Below the pieces are notes generated by a model. That model did no database searches. It was not told the DNA's origin and saw only the letters and a list, made by a program, of their open reading frames with translations. 64,000 nt of DNA from assembly GCF_022637415.1 (NCBI RefSeq), contig NZ_CP093340.1, forward strand, positions 2,542,001 to 2,606,000. Reading direction: 5' to 3'. The stretch's first letter is position 1, and each line of letters starts with the position of its first letter. Source of the stretch: Luteimonas sp. S4-F44 (lineage in GTDB: Bacteria; Pseudomonadota; Gammaproteobacteria; Xanthomonadales; Xanthomonadaceae). Position numbers and translations under genes: made by a program. Below, in pieces: positions 18,026 through 25,691 of the stretch.

Positions 18026-19078
18026 ATGACGATCAAAGGCAAGCCCACCTCCCTCGATATCGCGCACCTGGCCGGCGTCTCCCAGCCGACGGTCTCGCGC
18101 GCGTTGCGCGGGCACCCGTCGGTGAGCCGGGACACGCGCGAACGCATCCTCGCAATCGCCCGCGAGCTCAACTACAAGGTCGACAAGAACGCCTCCAACC
18201 TGCGCTGCCAGCAGTCCGGCACACTGGCGCTGCTGTTCTTCGAGGAACCGGCGGACGACGCGATCAACCCGTTCTTCCTGTCGATGCTCGGCGCGATCAC
18301 CCGCGCATGCGCGCTGCGCGGCTACGACCTGCTGATCTCGTTCCAGCAGCTTTCCAGCGACTGGCATGCCGATTACGAGGACTCCCACAAGGCCGATGGC
18401 CTGCTGCTGCTGGGCTACGGCGACTACCTGCAGGCCCGCGACCGGTTACAGCAACTGGTCGAACAGGGCACCCGCTTCGTGCGCTGGGGCGCGGCGCTGC
18501 CGGGCCAGCCGGGGGTGTCGATCGGCAGCGATAACTTCCAGGGCGGCCGGGCGATGGCCGAGCACCTGCTCGCGCAGGGGCGCCGGCGCATCGCCTTCCT
18601 CGGCGACGCTTCCGCGCGCTATCCGGAGTTCCAGGAGCGCCACCGCGGCCTGGCCGCAGCGCTGGCCGAAGCCGGCCTGGCCGCCGGGCCTGCCTTGCAG
18701 GTCGATGCGGTCACCAGCGAACACTCGGGCTTCGAGGCCGTCCGCGCCCTGCTTGCCCGCGGCACGCCATTCGACGCAATCTTCGCCGGCAGCGATCTGA
18801 TCGCAATCGGCGCGATGAAGGCGCTGCACGAGCACGGCCTGCGGGTGCCCGACGATGTCGCGGTCGCCGGATTCGACGACATCCCGCTGGCCGCGTTCGT
18901 GACCCCGGGGCTGTCGACCGTGCAGCAGGACACGCGCCAGGCTGGCGCGCTGCTGGTCGACACGTTGATCGCGCAGATCGAAGGCGCGCCGGCCGAAAGC
19001 CAGACGATTCCAGGCCGGTTGGTGCTGCGCGGCTCGACTGGTGCGCCGTCGCCAACTCAGCCGCGCGCGTCGCGGTAG
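18026..19078 (+). CDS. LacI-family transcriptional regulator
   Basis: The 350-residue protein has an N-terminal LacI helix-turn-helix (residues 6-26: SLDIAHLAGVSQPTVSRAL) with the hinge helix region NASNLRCQQ, then a periplasmic-binding-protein-like sensor domain containing GSDNFQGGRAMAEHLL and the C-terminal DDVAVAGFDDIPLAAFVTPGLSTV signature. The ATG at 18026 gives the expected HTH position; the frame is open far upstream. The effector is probably a sugar. A plausible target is the alpha-glucan locus at 24-31.7 kb, which has a LacI-type operator candidate, but the distance leaves this as inference. Its 3' end overlaps the convergent haemoglobin gene by 22 bp. Confidence 0.9.
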   Translation: MTIKGKPTSLDIAHLAGVSQPTVSRALRGHPSVSRDTRERILAIARELNYKVDKNASNLRCQQSGTLALLFFEEPADDAINPFFLSMLGAITRACALRGYDLLISFQQLSSDWHADYEDSHKADGLLLLGYGDYLQARDRLQQLVEQGTRFVRWGAALPGQPGVSIGSDNFQGGRAMAEHLLAQGRRRIAFLGDASARYPEFQERHRGLAAALAEAGLAAGPALQVDAVTSEHSGFEAVRALLARGTPFDAIFAGSDLIAIGAMKALHEHGLRVPDDVAVAGFDDIPLAAFVTPGLSTVQQDTRQAGALLVDTLIAQIEGAPAESQTIPGRLVLRGSTGAPSPTQPRASR

Positions 19079-19449
19079 CGCGCCAGGAACGTCGCGGCGA
19101 CCCGCTCGGCCATCTCGTTGGCCAGCTGCTGCATCGGCGCATTGCCCAACGCGGCGGTGGTCTGGCGGAACAGTGCCAGCCAGCGCGCGAACATCGCCTC
19201 GTCGAGCCCGTCCAATCGCATATGCCGCTGGACCGGCGCGCCGCGGAACCGGCGGGTCCCGCGCAGCATCGCCGACCAGAAGTCGATCAGCAGCGCCAGG
19301 TGGGCCGACCAGTCCTCGACATGCGCCTCGAACACCGGCCCAAGTTGCGCATCCGCGCGGACCCGCGCGTAGAAGGCGTGGACCAGCAGGATCACCTCCT
19401 CCTCGGTGCACAGAGAAGGACGGGGGGCGGCGTACGAACTGTCGGGCAT
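19057..19449 (-). CDS. Group III truncated haemoglobin
   Basis: The 130-residue protein matches class III (P-type) truncated haemoglobins: FYARVRADAQLGPVFEAHVEDWSAHLALLIDFWSAML covers the B-E helices, with the C-terminal AERVAATFLARYRDARG. The proximal histidine lies in PVQRHMRLDGLDEAMFARWLALF. Such proteins bind O2 and NO in low-oxygen growth. The gene is divergent from azurin; the FNR-type box at 19531-19544 lies between them, 82 nt from this start. This fits the denitrification context. Confidence 0.85.
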   Translation of the reverse strand: MPDSSYAAPRPSLCTEEEVILLVHAFYARVRADAQLGPVFEAHVEDWSAHLALLIDFWSAMLRGTRRFRGAPVQRHMRLDGLDEAMFARWLALFRQTTAALGNAPMQQLANEMAERVAATFLARYRDARG

Positions 19450-19530
19450 GGACGGTGCGCGGGGCGGTCAGCGCCCGGAATGAACGGCAGAAACGCCCAT
19501 CATCCGGTCAGGTGACCCGAAAGGCCAGGA

Positions 19531-19544
19531 CTGATCCAGATCAA
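19531..19544. promoter_or_regulatory. FNR/Anr-type box between haemoglobin and azurin
   Basis: CTGATCCAGATCAA matches the FNR/Anr consensus TTGAT-N4-ATCAA with one mismatch. It lies 69 nt upstream of the azurin ATG and 82 nt upstream of the divergent haemoglobin start. Confidence 0.65.
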
Positions 19545-19612
19545 GGCGCAGCGGTCGGCGAGGCGGGAAGATGGCCTTACGCAAGAAGACCAGACCCCAA
19601 CGGAGACGCTCC

Positions 19613-20068
19613 ATGAACACCCGTACGATGCTGCTCGGCCTCGCCCTCCTCGGCGCCGCCGGCACGGCCCACGCGACCCCGAACTGCAAGGTCAGCCTGA
19701 AGGGCAACGACCAGATGCAGTTCGACCAGCGAACCGCGACGGTGTCGGCAAGCTGCCGCACGGTCACGATCGAACTGGCCCACGTCGGCAACCTGCCGGT
19801 CACGGCCATGGGCCATAACGTGGTCCTGACCGCGACCCCGGACGCCGATGCCGTCGCCCGCGACGGCATCAAGGCCGGCGCTGCGGCCGACTACATCCAG
19901 GCCGGCGACAAGCGCGTGCTGGCGCACACCAAGCTGGTCGGTGGCGGCCAGACGGCCACGATCACCCTGCCCGGCTCGGCGCTCAAGGCCGGTGGCGACT
20001 ACACCTACTTCTGCTCCTTCCCGGGCCACTCGGCAATCATGCGCGGCAAGCTGGTTGTCCAGCCCTGA
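19613..20068 (+). CDS. azu: Azurin (type 1 blue copper protein)
   Basis: The 151-residue precursor has a Sec signal peptide (MNTRTMLLGLALLGAAGTAHA) and a mature cupredoxin of about 130 residues. Copper ligands are visible: His68 in MGHNVV, and Cys134, His139 and Met143 in CSFPGHSAIM. The conserved disulfide cysteine pair (NCKVSL, SASC) is present. It carries electrons in the periplasm, likely to NirK encoded 600 bp downstream. The start at 19613 is chosen from the signal peptide and an upstream GGAGA. A terminator follows, so azu and nirK are separate transcripts sharing the same regulatory box type. Confidence 0.95.
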   Translation: MNTRTMLLGLALLGAAGTAHATPNCKVSLKGNDQMQFDQRTATVSASCRTVTIELAHVGNLPVTAMGHNVVLTATPDADAVARDGIKAGAAADYIQAGDKRVLAHTKLVGGGQTATITLPGSALKAGGDYTYFCSFPGHSAIMRGKLVVQP

Positions 20069-20107
20069 CCGCGCGACCCGGGCGCACGGCCCGACCTGCG
20101 ACACCGG

Positions 20108-20133
20108 GCGCCACCTTCGGGTGGCGCTTTTTT
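20108..20133 (+). terminator. Rho-independent terminator after azurin
   Basis: GCGCCACC-TTCG-GGTGGCGC (8-bp stem with a stable UUCG loop) is followed by six T residues. Confidence 0.9.
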
Positions 20134-20160
20134 CTTGGCTCTTCACCCCAAGCCACCGAC

Positions 20161-20213
20161 AACCGGGGTCAGAGTGCAATTTCATCTTGCGAAATTGCAC
20201 TCTGACCCCGGTT
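20161..20213. repeat. 53-nt dispersed palindrome, copy 1
   Basis: Two perfect 23-bp inverted arms (20161-20183 beginning AACCGGGGTCAGAG, and 20191-20213) enclose a 7-nt loop. The identical arms recur at 54271-54323. The motif resembles REP-type palindromes that I recall near RAYT transposase genes; no transposase is encoded here. Confidence 0.85.
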
Positions 20214-20508
20214 TTCTGGTGGCTCGTTGTCGGGATGTTGATGGCTTCACTTTGGGTGCGGGTGGAATCCGCTAAAGAAGCTGCGCTCTTTCTCATTGCG
20301 TCGCGCAGGCCGGGGGCTGCTCACGGCTCGGTGGCCCGTTCGGCTTCGCGGGTCGATCCGTACGACCACTTGCCTCGAAACATCGCAGGCGCATGCGCTG
20401 TCGGCGTTCTCGCCTGATATCGCCGCCTCCTACCCAGGTCGCGGACTGCACGAACATCGAGCTTCCAGTCTGACAACAAGCGTCCATCGAACAGGTTTTG
20501 CGATCCAA
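20214..20508. other. Non-coding stretch between the palindrome and the nirK promoter
   Basis: About 300 bp with mixed base composition. A minus-strand frame of 86 codons (20293-20553) exists but has no ribosome binding site and no recognisable product, and it runs into the FNR boxes. It may be the remains of a mobile or repeated element adjoining the palindrome. I see no RNA gene in it. Confidence 0.3.
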
Positions 20509-20522
20509 TTGATCCGAATCAA
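20509..20522. promoter_or_regulatory. FNR/Anr box 1 upstream of nirK
   Basis: TTGATCCGAATCAA is a perfect TTGAT-N4-ATCAA match. It lies 158 nt upstream of the nirK ATG, so it may be an upstream or auxiliary site. Confidence 0.65.
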
Positions 20523-20530
20523 TATCGGTT

Positions 20531-20544
20531 TTGACCGAAGTCAA
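20531..20544. promoter_or_regulatory. FNR-superfamily box 2 upstream of nirK (TTGAC/GTCAA type)
   Basis: TTGACCGAAGTCAA is a perfect palindrome of the TTGA-N6-TCAA class with C/G at the fifth position. It lies 136 nt upstream of nirK and is nearly identical to the box before hemN. Confidence 0.55.
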
Positions 20545-20591
20545 TTCATTCAATTGAATTGAAGACCAATCGATTATTCGCTCACATATTC

Positions 20592-20605
20592 TTGATCCCG
20601 ATCAA
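20592..20605. promoter_or_regulatory. FNR/Anr box 3, promoter-proximal to nirK
   Basis: TTGATCCCGATCAA matches the consensus exactly. With its centre at -41.5 the transcription start would be near 20640, and CATCTT at 20628-20633 would serve as -10. This is class II activator geometry. Confidence 0.75.
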
Positions 20606-20680
20606 GGCGGAAGATAACCCCCGGGCGCATCTTGTTTCCACGCCAATCACACGCGAACGGAAACAAAGGAGACACCCCGG

Positions 20681-21850
20681 ATGAAGGTCCTGAAGACCAG
20701 CCTGCTCGCCGCTGCGATCGCCCTCGCAGCCTCCCCACTGCTGTCCAGCCCCGCCCAGGCGGTCGATGCCAAGGACCTCGTCAACGCGACGCTGAGCGAC
20801 GCCTCGGATCTGGACAACCTGCCGCGCCAGCACGTCGAACTCAAGCGCCCGCCTTTCGTCCACGACCACGACCAGGTTGCCCAGGGCGGCCCCAAGATCA
20901 TCCAGTTCACGCTGCCCATCGTCGAGAAGGAGATCGTCATCGACGGCCAGGGCACCACGATGCACGCGATGACGTTCGGTGGCTCGGTACCGGGTCCGCT
21001 GATGGTCGTGCACGAAGGCGATTATGTCGAACTCACGCTGGTCAATCCTTCGACCAATTCGATGGTGCACAACATCGATTTCCACGCGGCCACCGGCGCG
21101 CTGGGCGGCGGCGACCTGACGGTCATCCAGCCCGGTGAGGAAGTGGTGTTGCGCTGGAAGGCCACGCGCCCGGGCACGTTCGTCTATCACTGCGCGCCCG
21201 GCGGTCCGATGACGCCCTGGCATGTGGTCTCGGGCATGCAGGGCACGGTGATGGTGCTGCCCCGCGACGGCCTCAAGGACGGCGACGGCAAGCCGCTGCA
21301 TTACGACCGCGCCTACTATGTCGGCGAGACCGACTTCTACGTCCCGCGCGATGCCGACGGCAACTTCAAGAGCTATGGCTCGCACGCCGAGGCACTGCCC
21401 GACACCCTGGCCACGATGAAGAGCCTCACGCCTTCGCATATCGTGTTCAACGGGTCCGTCGGCGCACTGACGGGCGAGCAGGCGATGACCAGCAAGGTCG
21501 GTGAAACGGTGCTGCTGGTGCATTCCCAGGCCAACCGCGACAGCCGTCCGCACCTGATCGGTGGCCACGGCGACTATGTCTGGGAGGAAGGCAAGTTCAA
21601 CAACGCGCCGCTCAAGGACCTGGAGACCTGGTTCATCCGCGGCGGCTCGGCCGGCGCCGCGCTCTACACCTTCCGTCAGCCGGGTCTGTACGTCTACCTC
21701 AACCACAACCTGATCGAAGCCATCCTGCTCGGCGCCGCCGCACACATCAAGGTCGAAGGCGACACGTGGAACCATGACCTGATGACCACGCCCGCGCCGG
21801 CCGGCCCGATCAAGGCCAGCACGAGCCTCGCGCTGCCTGCTGACAAGTAA
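20681..21850 (+). CDS. nirK: Copper-containing nitrite reductase
   Basis: The 389-residue periplasmic enzyme reduces nitrite to NO. It has a Sec signal peptide ([27 protein letters not shown]) and two cupredoxin domains. By counting, type 1 copper ligands are His130, Cys171, His181 and Met186; type 2 ligands are His135, His170 and His342; the catalytic Asp133 lies in MVHNIDFH. The second active-site His is in [16 protein letters not shown] Shine-Dalgarno lies close to the start. Three FNR-type boxes lie upstream and a terminator follows. No nor, nos or nap genes are in the window, so only this denitrification step is encoded here. Confidence 0.96.
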   Translation: MKVLKTSLLAAAIALAASPLLSSPAQAVDAKDLVNATLSDASDLDNLPRQHVELKRPPFVHDHDQVAQGGPKIIQFTLPIVEKEIVIDGQGTTMHAMTFGGSVPGPLMVVHEGDYVELTLVNPSTNSMVHNIDFHAATGALGGGDLTVIQPGEEVVLRWKATRPGTFVYHCAPGGPMTPWHVVSGMQGTVMVLPRDGLKDGDGKPLHYDRAYYVGETDFYVPRDADGNFKSYGSHAEALPDTLATMKSLTPSHIVFNGSVGALTGEQAMTSKVGETVLLVHSQANRDSRPHLIGGHGDYVWEEGKFNNAPLKDLETWFIRGGSAGAALYTFRQPGLYVYLNHNLIEAILLGAAAHIKVEGDTWNHDLMTTPAPAGPIKASTSLALPADK

Positions 21851-21876
21851 GTCGCGGGCACGCGCCAGCGCTTGGG

Positions 21877-21906
21877 CCGCCCCTGTATCGCAGGGGTGGT
21901 CTTTCT
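21877..21906 (+). terminator. Terminator after nirK
   Basis: A 9-bp stem (21877-21885 with 21891-21899, one G-T pair) with a 5-nt loop is followed by TCTTTCT. Confidence 0.7.
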
Positions 21907-21926
21907 CGTTGGATGTCGGCGCGTGC

Positions 21927-22322
21927 TCAGAGCAAGGAAAGGAGCCCCAGCGGGTGATGCGCACGGGCGATGCCGTAAATCTGCCCGAACGTCAGCAACG
22001 CGGCGGCATAGAACATGATCCGTGCGCGCCGCGGCCGCTTGTCGCCGAAGGCCAACATGCCCAGCACGACATAGACCACGATCAATACCACCTTGGTCGC
22101 CAGCCAGCCGTTGGCATAGAGCGCGCCGGGCAAGAGAGTCAGCAGCAGTATCGCCGCAGTCAGCAACGCGGTATCGATCGTGTAGCTGGTGTAGCGCACG
22201 CTGGCCGCCTTCGGCCAGCGCATGCCGGCAAGCAGGGCAGCCCCCCGTAGCGCGAACAGTGCGCCGCTGGTCAACGCCAGATCCATATGCGCGTGCTTGA
22301 TCTGCGGGTAGAACTCGATCAT
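21927..22322 (-). CDS. SirB2-family membrane protein
   Basis: The 131-residue protein has four predicted transmembrane helices. IEFYPQIKHAHMDLALTSGALFALRG at the N-terminus, with paired histidines, and DTALLTAAILLLTLLPG plus GWLATKVVLIVVYVVLGMLA in the middle are the SirB2 pattern. The biochemical role of SirB2 is unknown; the conserved histidines suggest haem or metal binding. It lies 68 nt downstream of hemN on the same strand and could share its anaerobic promoter. Confidence 0.75.
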   Translation of the reverse strand: MIEFYPQIKHAHMDLALTSGALFALRGAALLAGMRWPKAASVRYTSYTIDTALLTAAILLLTLLPGALYANGWLATKVVLIVVYVVLGMLAFGDKRPRRARIMFYAAALLTFGQIYGIARAHHPLGLLSLL

Positions 22323-22390
22323 CGGAACGGATCTTCGACAGGGTGCAGGTCAGCACGTGCCGACCATGGGCGGACTCCGGACGCGCGGCG

Positions 22391-23803
22391 TCAGATCGTG
22401 CGGGAATAGCGAGGCTGCTCACTCGGCTTTTGCAGGTACCGGTCGAAACACATCGCGATGATACGCAGCAACGGCCGACCTCTGGACGTGGCCCGGATCT
22501 CCGTGGGCGTGCACTCGACTAGCGCATCGGCCTGCAGTGGCGCCAGCGCCGCCAGTTCTCCAGCGAAGTAGGCCGCGAAGTCGAGCGCGTAGGCGCGCTC
22601 GATCGCGCCGATGTCGATCTCGCCCTGGCACATCAACCGCTGGATGAGGTCGGCGCGCAGCACGTCGTCGTGCCCGAGCGCCAGGCCGCGCCAGATCGGC
22701 AGCATGCCCGCGTCGATCGCCGCTTCCCACTCGGCCAGGCCGCGGTGGTTCTGAGAAAAACTGTCGCCGACATGGCTGATCGCGCTCACGCCCAGGCCCA
22801 CCAGATCGGTCTGCGCGTGCGTGGTGTAGCCCATGAAGTTGCGGTGTAGCCCGCCCTCGCGCTGGGCCCGCGCCAGTTCGTCGTCGGGCAGTGCGAAGTG
22901 GTCCATGCCGACGTAGCGGTAGCCGGCCGCCGCGAGCTTCTCGACCGCCAGGCCCAACAGCGCAAGCTTCTCCTCGGGCGCCGGCAGCGTGGCGGAATCG
23001 ATCTGGCGCTGTGGTCGGAACATGTCCGGCAGGTGCGCATAGCCGTAGATCGCGAGCCGGTCTGGGCGTACCTGCATCACGGTGTCGAGCGTGCGGCCGA
23101 AGCCCTCAAGCGTCTGCTTGGGCAGGCCGTAGATCAGGTCGACGTTGAGCGAGCGCATGCCATGGCGACGGCTGGCCTCGATGATCTCCAAGGTTTGCTC
23201 GACGCTCTGGATGCGGTTGACCGCCGCCTGCACGACCGGGTCGAAATCCTGCACCCCGAGACTGGCGCGGTTGAAGCCGATCTCGGCCAGGCGGCCGATG
23301 TCGTCAGGGGTGACGAAGCGCGGGTCGAGCTCGATCGAAAAATCGCGCGCCGAGTCCTGGCTGAACCGGAAGTGCGTCCCCAGGCGTTCGACCAGTTCGG
23401 CGATCTGGCCGGGGCCGAGGAAGTTCGGCGTCCCGCCGCCCAGATGCAGTTGCACCACCTCACGATCGGCGTCGAACAGCGGCGCGACCATCGCGATCTC
23501 GCGATGCAGACGGTCCAGGTAGACCTGCCCGCGCTCCTCGTCGCGGGTGATGATGCGGTTGCAGCCGCAGTAGAAGCAGGGGCTGCGGCAGAACGGCACG
23601 TGCACGTACAGCGACAGCTGGCGCGGGATCGGGTCCTCGTTACCGCGCCGCGCGAGCGCCTGGAAGTCGTCCTCGCCAAAGCCGGGCAGGAACTGCGGCG
23701 CGGTCGGGTACGAGGTGTACCGGGGCCCGGGCCGGTCGTAGCGACGCAGCAGGTCCGGGTCGAAAGGCCAGTCCTGCGGACAGGCGGAAGCGATGGTGGT
23801 CAT
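22391..23803 (-). CDS. hemN: Oxygen-independent coproporphyrinogen III oxidase
   Basis: The 470-residue protein is the radical-SAM enzyme that decarboxylates coproporphyrinogen III to protoporphyrinogen IX without oxygen. The 4Fe-4S cysteines Cys72, Cys76 and Cys79 lie in FCRSPCFYCGC; Cys81 is also the conserved fourth cysteine. The SAM region LHLGGGTPNFL and the HemN C-terminal domain are intact, and the length matches E. coli HemN (457 aa), not the shorter HemW. A TTGAC-N4-GTCAA box at 23839-23852 lies 36 nt upstream, fitting anaerobic induction with nirK. Confidence 0.95.
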   Translation of the reverse strand: MTTIASACPQDWPFDPDLLRRYDRPGPRYTSYPTAPQFLPGFGEDDFQALARRGNEDPIPRQLSLYVHVPFCRSPCFYCGCNRIITRDEERGQVYLDRLHREIAMVAPLFDADREVVQLHLGGGTPNFLGPGQIAELVERLGTHFRFSQDSARDFSIELDPRFVTPDDIGRLAEIGFNRASLGVQDFDPVVQAAVNRIQSVEQTLEIIEASRRHGMRSLNVDLIYGLPKQTLEGFGRTLDTVMQVRPDRLAIYGYAHLPDMFRPQRQIDSATLPAPEEKLALLGLAVEKLAAAGYRYVGMDHFALPDDELARAQREGGLHRNFMGYTTHAQTDLVGLGVSAISHVGDSFSQNHRGLAEWEAAIDAGMLPIWRGLALGHDDVLRADLIQRLMCQGEIDIGAIERAYALDFAAYFAGELAALAPLQADALVECTPTEIRATSRGRPLLRIIAMCFDRYLQKPSEQPRYSRTI

Positions 23804-23838
23804 GCGGCCAGTATCCGCGACAGTGTGTCGCTCCCGCC

Positions 23839-23852
23839 TTGACTGAAGTCAA
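23839..23852. promoter_or_regulatory. FNR-superfamily box upstream of hemN
   Basis: TTGACTGAAGTCAA is a perfect palindrome differing by one base from nirK box 2. A second palindrome, TCCGATCAATCGGA, abuts it at 23853-23866. Confidence 0.6.
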
Positions 23853-23913
23853 TCCGATCAATCGGATAGGCGCATTCAATCTGAACGCGCATGCCGCGCG
23901 CCCGGCTCGCCGA

Positions 23914-25638
23914 TCAGCGCGGCCCGCCTAGCCGGCCGTCCATCGCCTGCCGCAAACGGGCGCGCAGGTCGGCACGCCGCGGCGCCGCGTCGAGCACGAA
24001 GACCCGCAGCCCGTGCGCGGGCACGGTGGCCGACAGCCGGTTGGTCACCGCATGCGTGCCGCCGTCGAGCGCGTCGCGCCAGGTCCCCGGCTCGAGCCAC
24101 CGCGTCACCTCGGCCTGCCACGGCGCCTCGCCCTTGTTGAGCAACACCAGCGCAATCTGCGCGCTGCCCTCGACATCGAGCACGCGGTAGAACGCGGCAT
24201 GATCGCCCTCGAGCCCGAGATCGAGCTGCAGCCCGCGCTGCAACGCCGGAGTCGTGCGACGCAGGTTCGCGACCCGGGTCAGTGCGGCGTGGATCGGATG
24301 CGCGGCGGCGGCATCGACGCGCGCCTGGCCGAAGTAGGCGCGGTTGCCGGCGTGCTCGGCGCGGCCGCGCATGAAACCGGTCTCCGAGCCGTAGTAGATC
24401 ACCGGGATGCCGCGCGCGGTGAACAGCCAGTTGTGCGCGTCGATGAAGCCGGCATCGCTGGCGTCCATACGCGGCATATCGTGGTTGTCGTAGAACGTCG
24501 TCAGCTCGTACGGATTCGCGTACGGCCCGCCTTCCAGATGCAGCGATGGCGCCAGGCGCTCGAAGCCGGCGCCCTTGGCGAAGACCTCGTCCATCGCCTG
24601 CTTCATCGGGAAATCCAGCACGCTGATACCGCCGTTGGCGGGCCAGGTGTGCTCGGCGATCCGATTGGCATCGAACTCGAACGCCTCGCCGAACATGAAG
24701 AAGCCTGGATGCCGGGCGCGGATGCGCTCGGCGAATTCGCGCCAGAACGCATGCGGCATCCAGGCGATGGTGTCGACCCGGAAGGCATCCGCGCCCTGAT
24801 CGATCCACTGCAGGTAGGCGCCGGCCAGGTAATCCATGACCGCCGGGTTCGCGGCATCGAAATCGCTGAGCTGGGCGAGGTTGCCATCGAAGATCGACCC
24901 GGTCTTCGCGTCGACCGGGCCGACGTTGCTGTAGAACGCATGCAGCGGATTGCCCGCCGGGTCGAGTTGCTGCGGCGGCAGGTTCTGGTGGTCGGCGACC
25001 AGCCTACCCTGCGCATCGAAGATCTGGCCGAAGCCGGGCTGCGCGGTGGGCATCGTCCACGACGGCGAGCCGTGGTTGCCGACGATGTCGAGCACGGTCT
25101 TCAGGCCCGCGGCGCGCATGCCGTCGGTGAAACCGCGGAAGTCGAGATCGGCGCTGGGCAGGTGTTCGTCGAGCGTGTAGAAGTTCGTGCCCCAGTAGCC
25201 GTGGTAGCCGGTCTTGCCGCGGTCGCTGAGCGTGCTGTTGCAGGTGATCGGGTCACCACCCGTGAACGCCTCGTCAGGGTTGTCGACGATCGGCGTGATC
25301 CACACCGCGCCAAAGCCCATGGCGCGGATGTAGCCGGCGTTGTCGAGCACGCCGCGGAAGTCGCCGCCGAGGTAGCCGATGTTGCCGTCGATGCCGTCCG
25401 GACACCGCACCGGGATGTCGAAGGTGCGATGCGCCCCGCCCTGGTCGCGGTGGTCGTTGCTCGGATCGCCGTTGACGAAGCGGTCGGTGACGACGAAGTA
25501 CACCGCGTGCTCGGCGAACGGCTCGAGCGTGCCGTACAGACCTGTGGTTTCAGATGCTCCTGGCGCATCGTGGGTCGCGACGTGGCTGCAGCCGGCGCAC
25601 AGCAGCGCGGTGAGCAGGACGGTGGGGGTTCGCGGCAT
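23914..25638 (-). CDS. Lipoprotein alpha-amylase (GH13)
   Basis: The 574-residue protein starts MPRTPTVLLTALLCAGC, a lipoprotein signal peptide (LCAGC), so it should be surface- or periplasm-anchored. The GH13 barrel has all catalytic residues by motif: nucleophile Asp in DAFRVDTIAW near 287, acid/base Glu in MFGEAFE near 315, and transition-state Asp in FYDNHDMPR near 385. The N-terminal YFVVTDRFVNGDPSND is typical of cyclodextrin glucanotransferase-like amylases, but the extra C-E domains of CGTase are absent. It would cut alpha-1,4-glucans into oligosaccharides. The MFS transporter gene precedes it by 53 nt on the same strand. Confidence 0.9.
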   Translation of the reverse strand: MPRTPTVLLTALLCAGCSHVATHDAPGASETTGLYGTLEPFAEHAVYFVVTDRFVNGDPSNDHRDQGGAHRTFDIPVRCPDGIDGNIGYLGGDFRGVLDNAGYIRAMGFGAVWITPIVDNPDEAFTGGDPITCNSTLSDRGKTGYHGYWGTNFYTLDEHLPSADLDFRGFTDGMRAAGLKTVLDIVGNHGSPSWTMPTAQPGFGQIFDAQGRLVADHQNLPPQQLDPAGNPLHAFYSNVGPVDAKTGSIFDGNLAQLSDFDAANPAVMDYLAGAYLQWIDQGADAFRVDTIAWMPHAFWREFAERIRARHPGFFMFGEAFEFDANRIAEHTWPANGGISVLDFPMKQAMDEVFAKGAGFERLAPSLHLEGGPYANPYELTTFYDNHDMPRMDASDAGFIDAHNWLFTARGIPVIYYGSETGFMRGRAEHAGNRAYFGQARVDAAAAHPIHAALTRVANLRRTTPALQRGLQLDLGLEGDHAAFYRVLDVEGSAQIALVLLNKGEAPWQAEVTRWLEPGTWRDALDGGTHAVTNRLSATVPAHGLRVFVLDAAPRRADLRARLRQAMDGRLGGPR

Positions 25639-25691
25639 CGCGGAACTCCTGGTGTGGGAACGTGAAGAAAGACCAGCGCGGGCCGCGCGCC

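Noticed and set aside
20293..20553. 86-codon minus-strand frame in the azurin-nirK gap
   Set aside because: No ribosome binding site or known domain, and it overlaps the FNR boxes; treated as non-coding.
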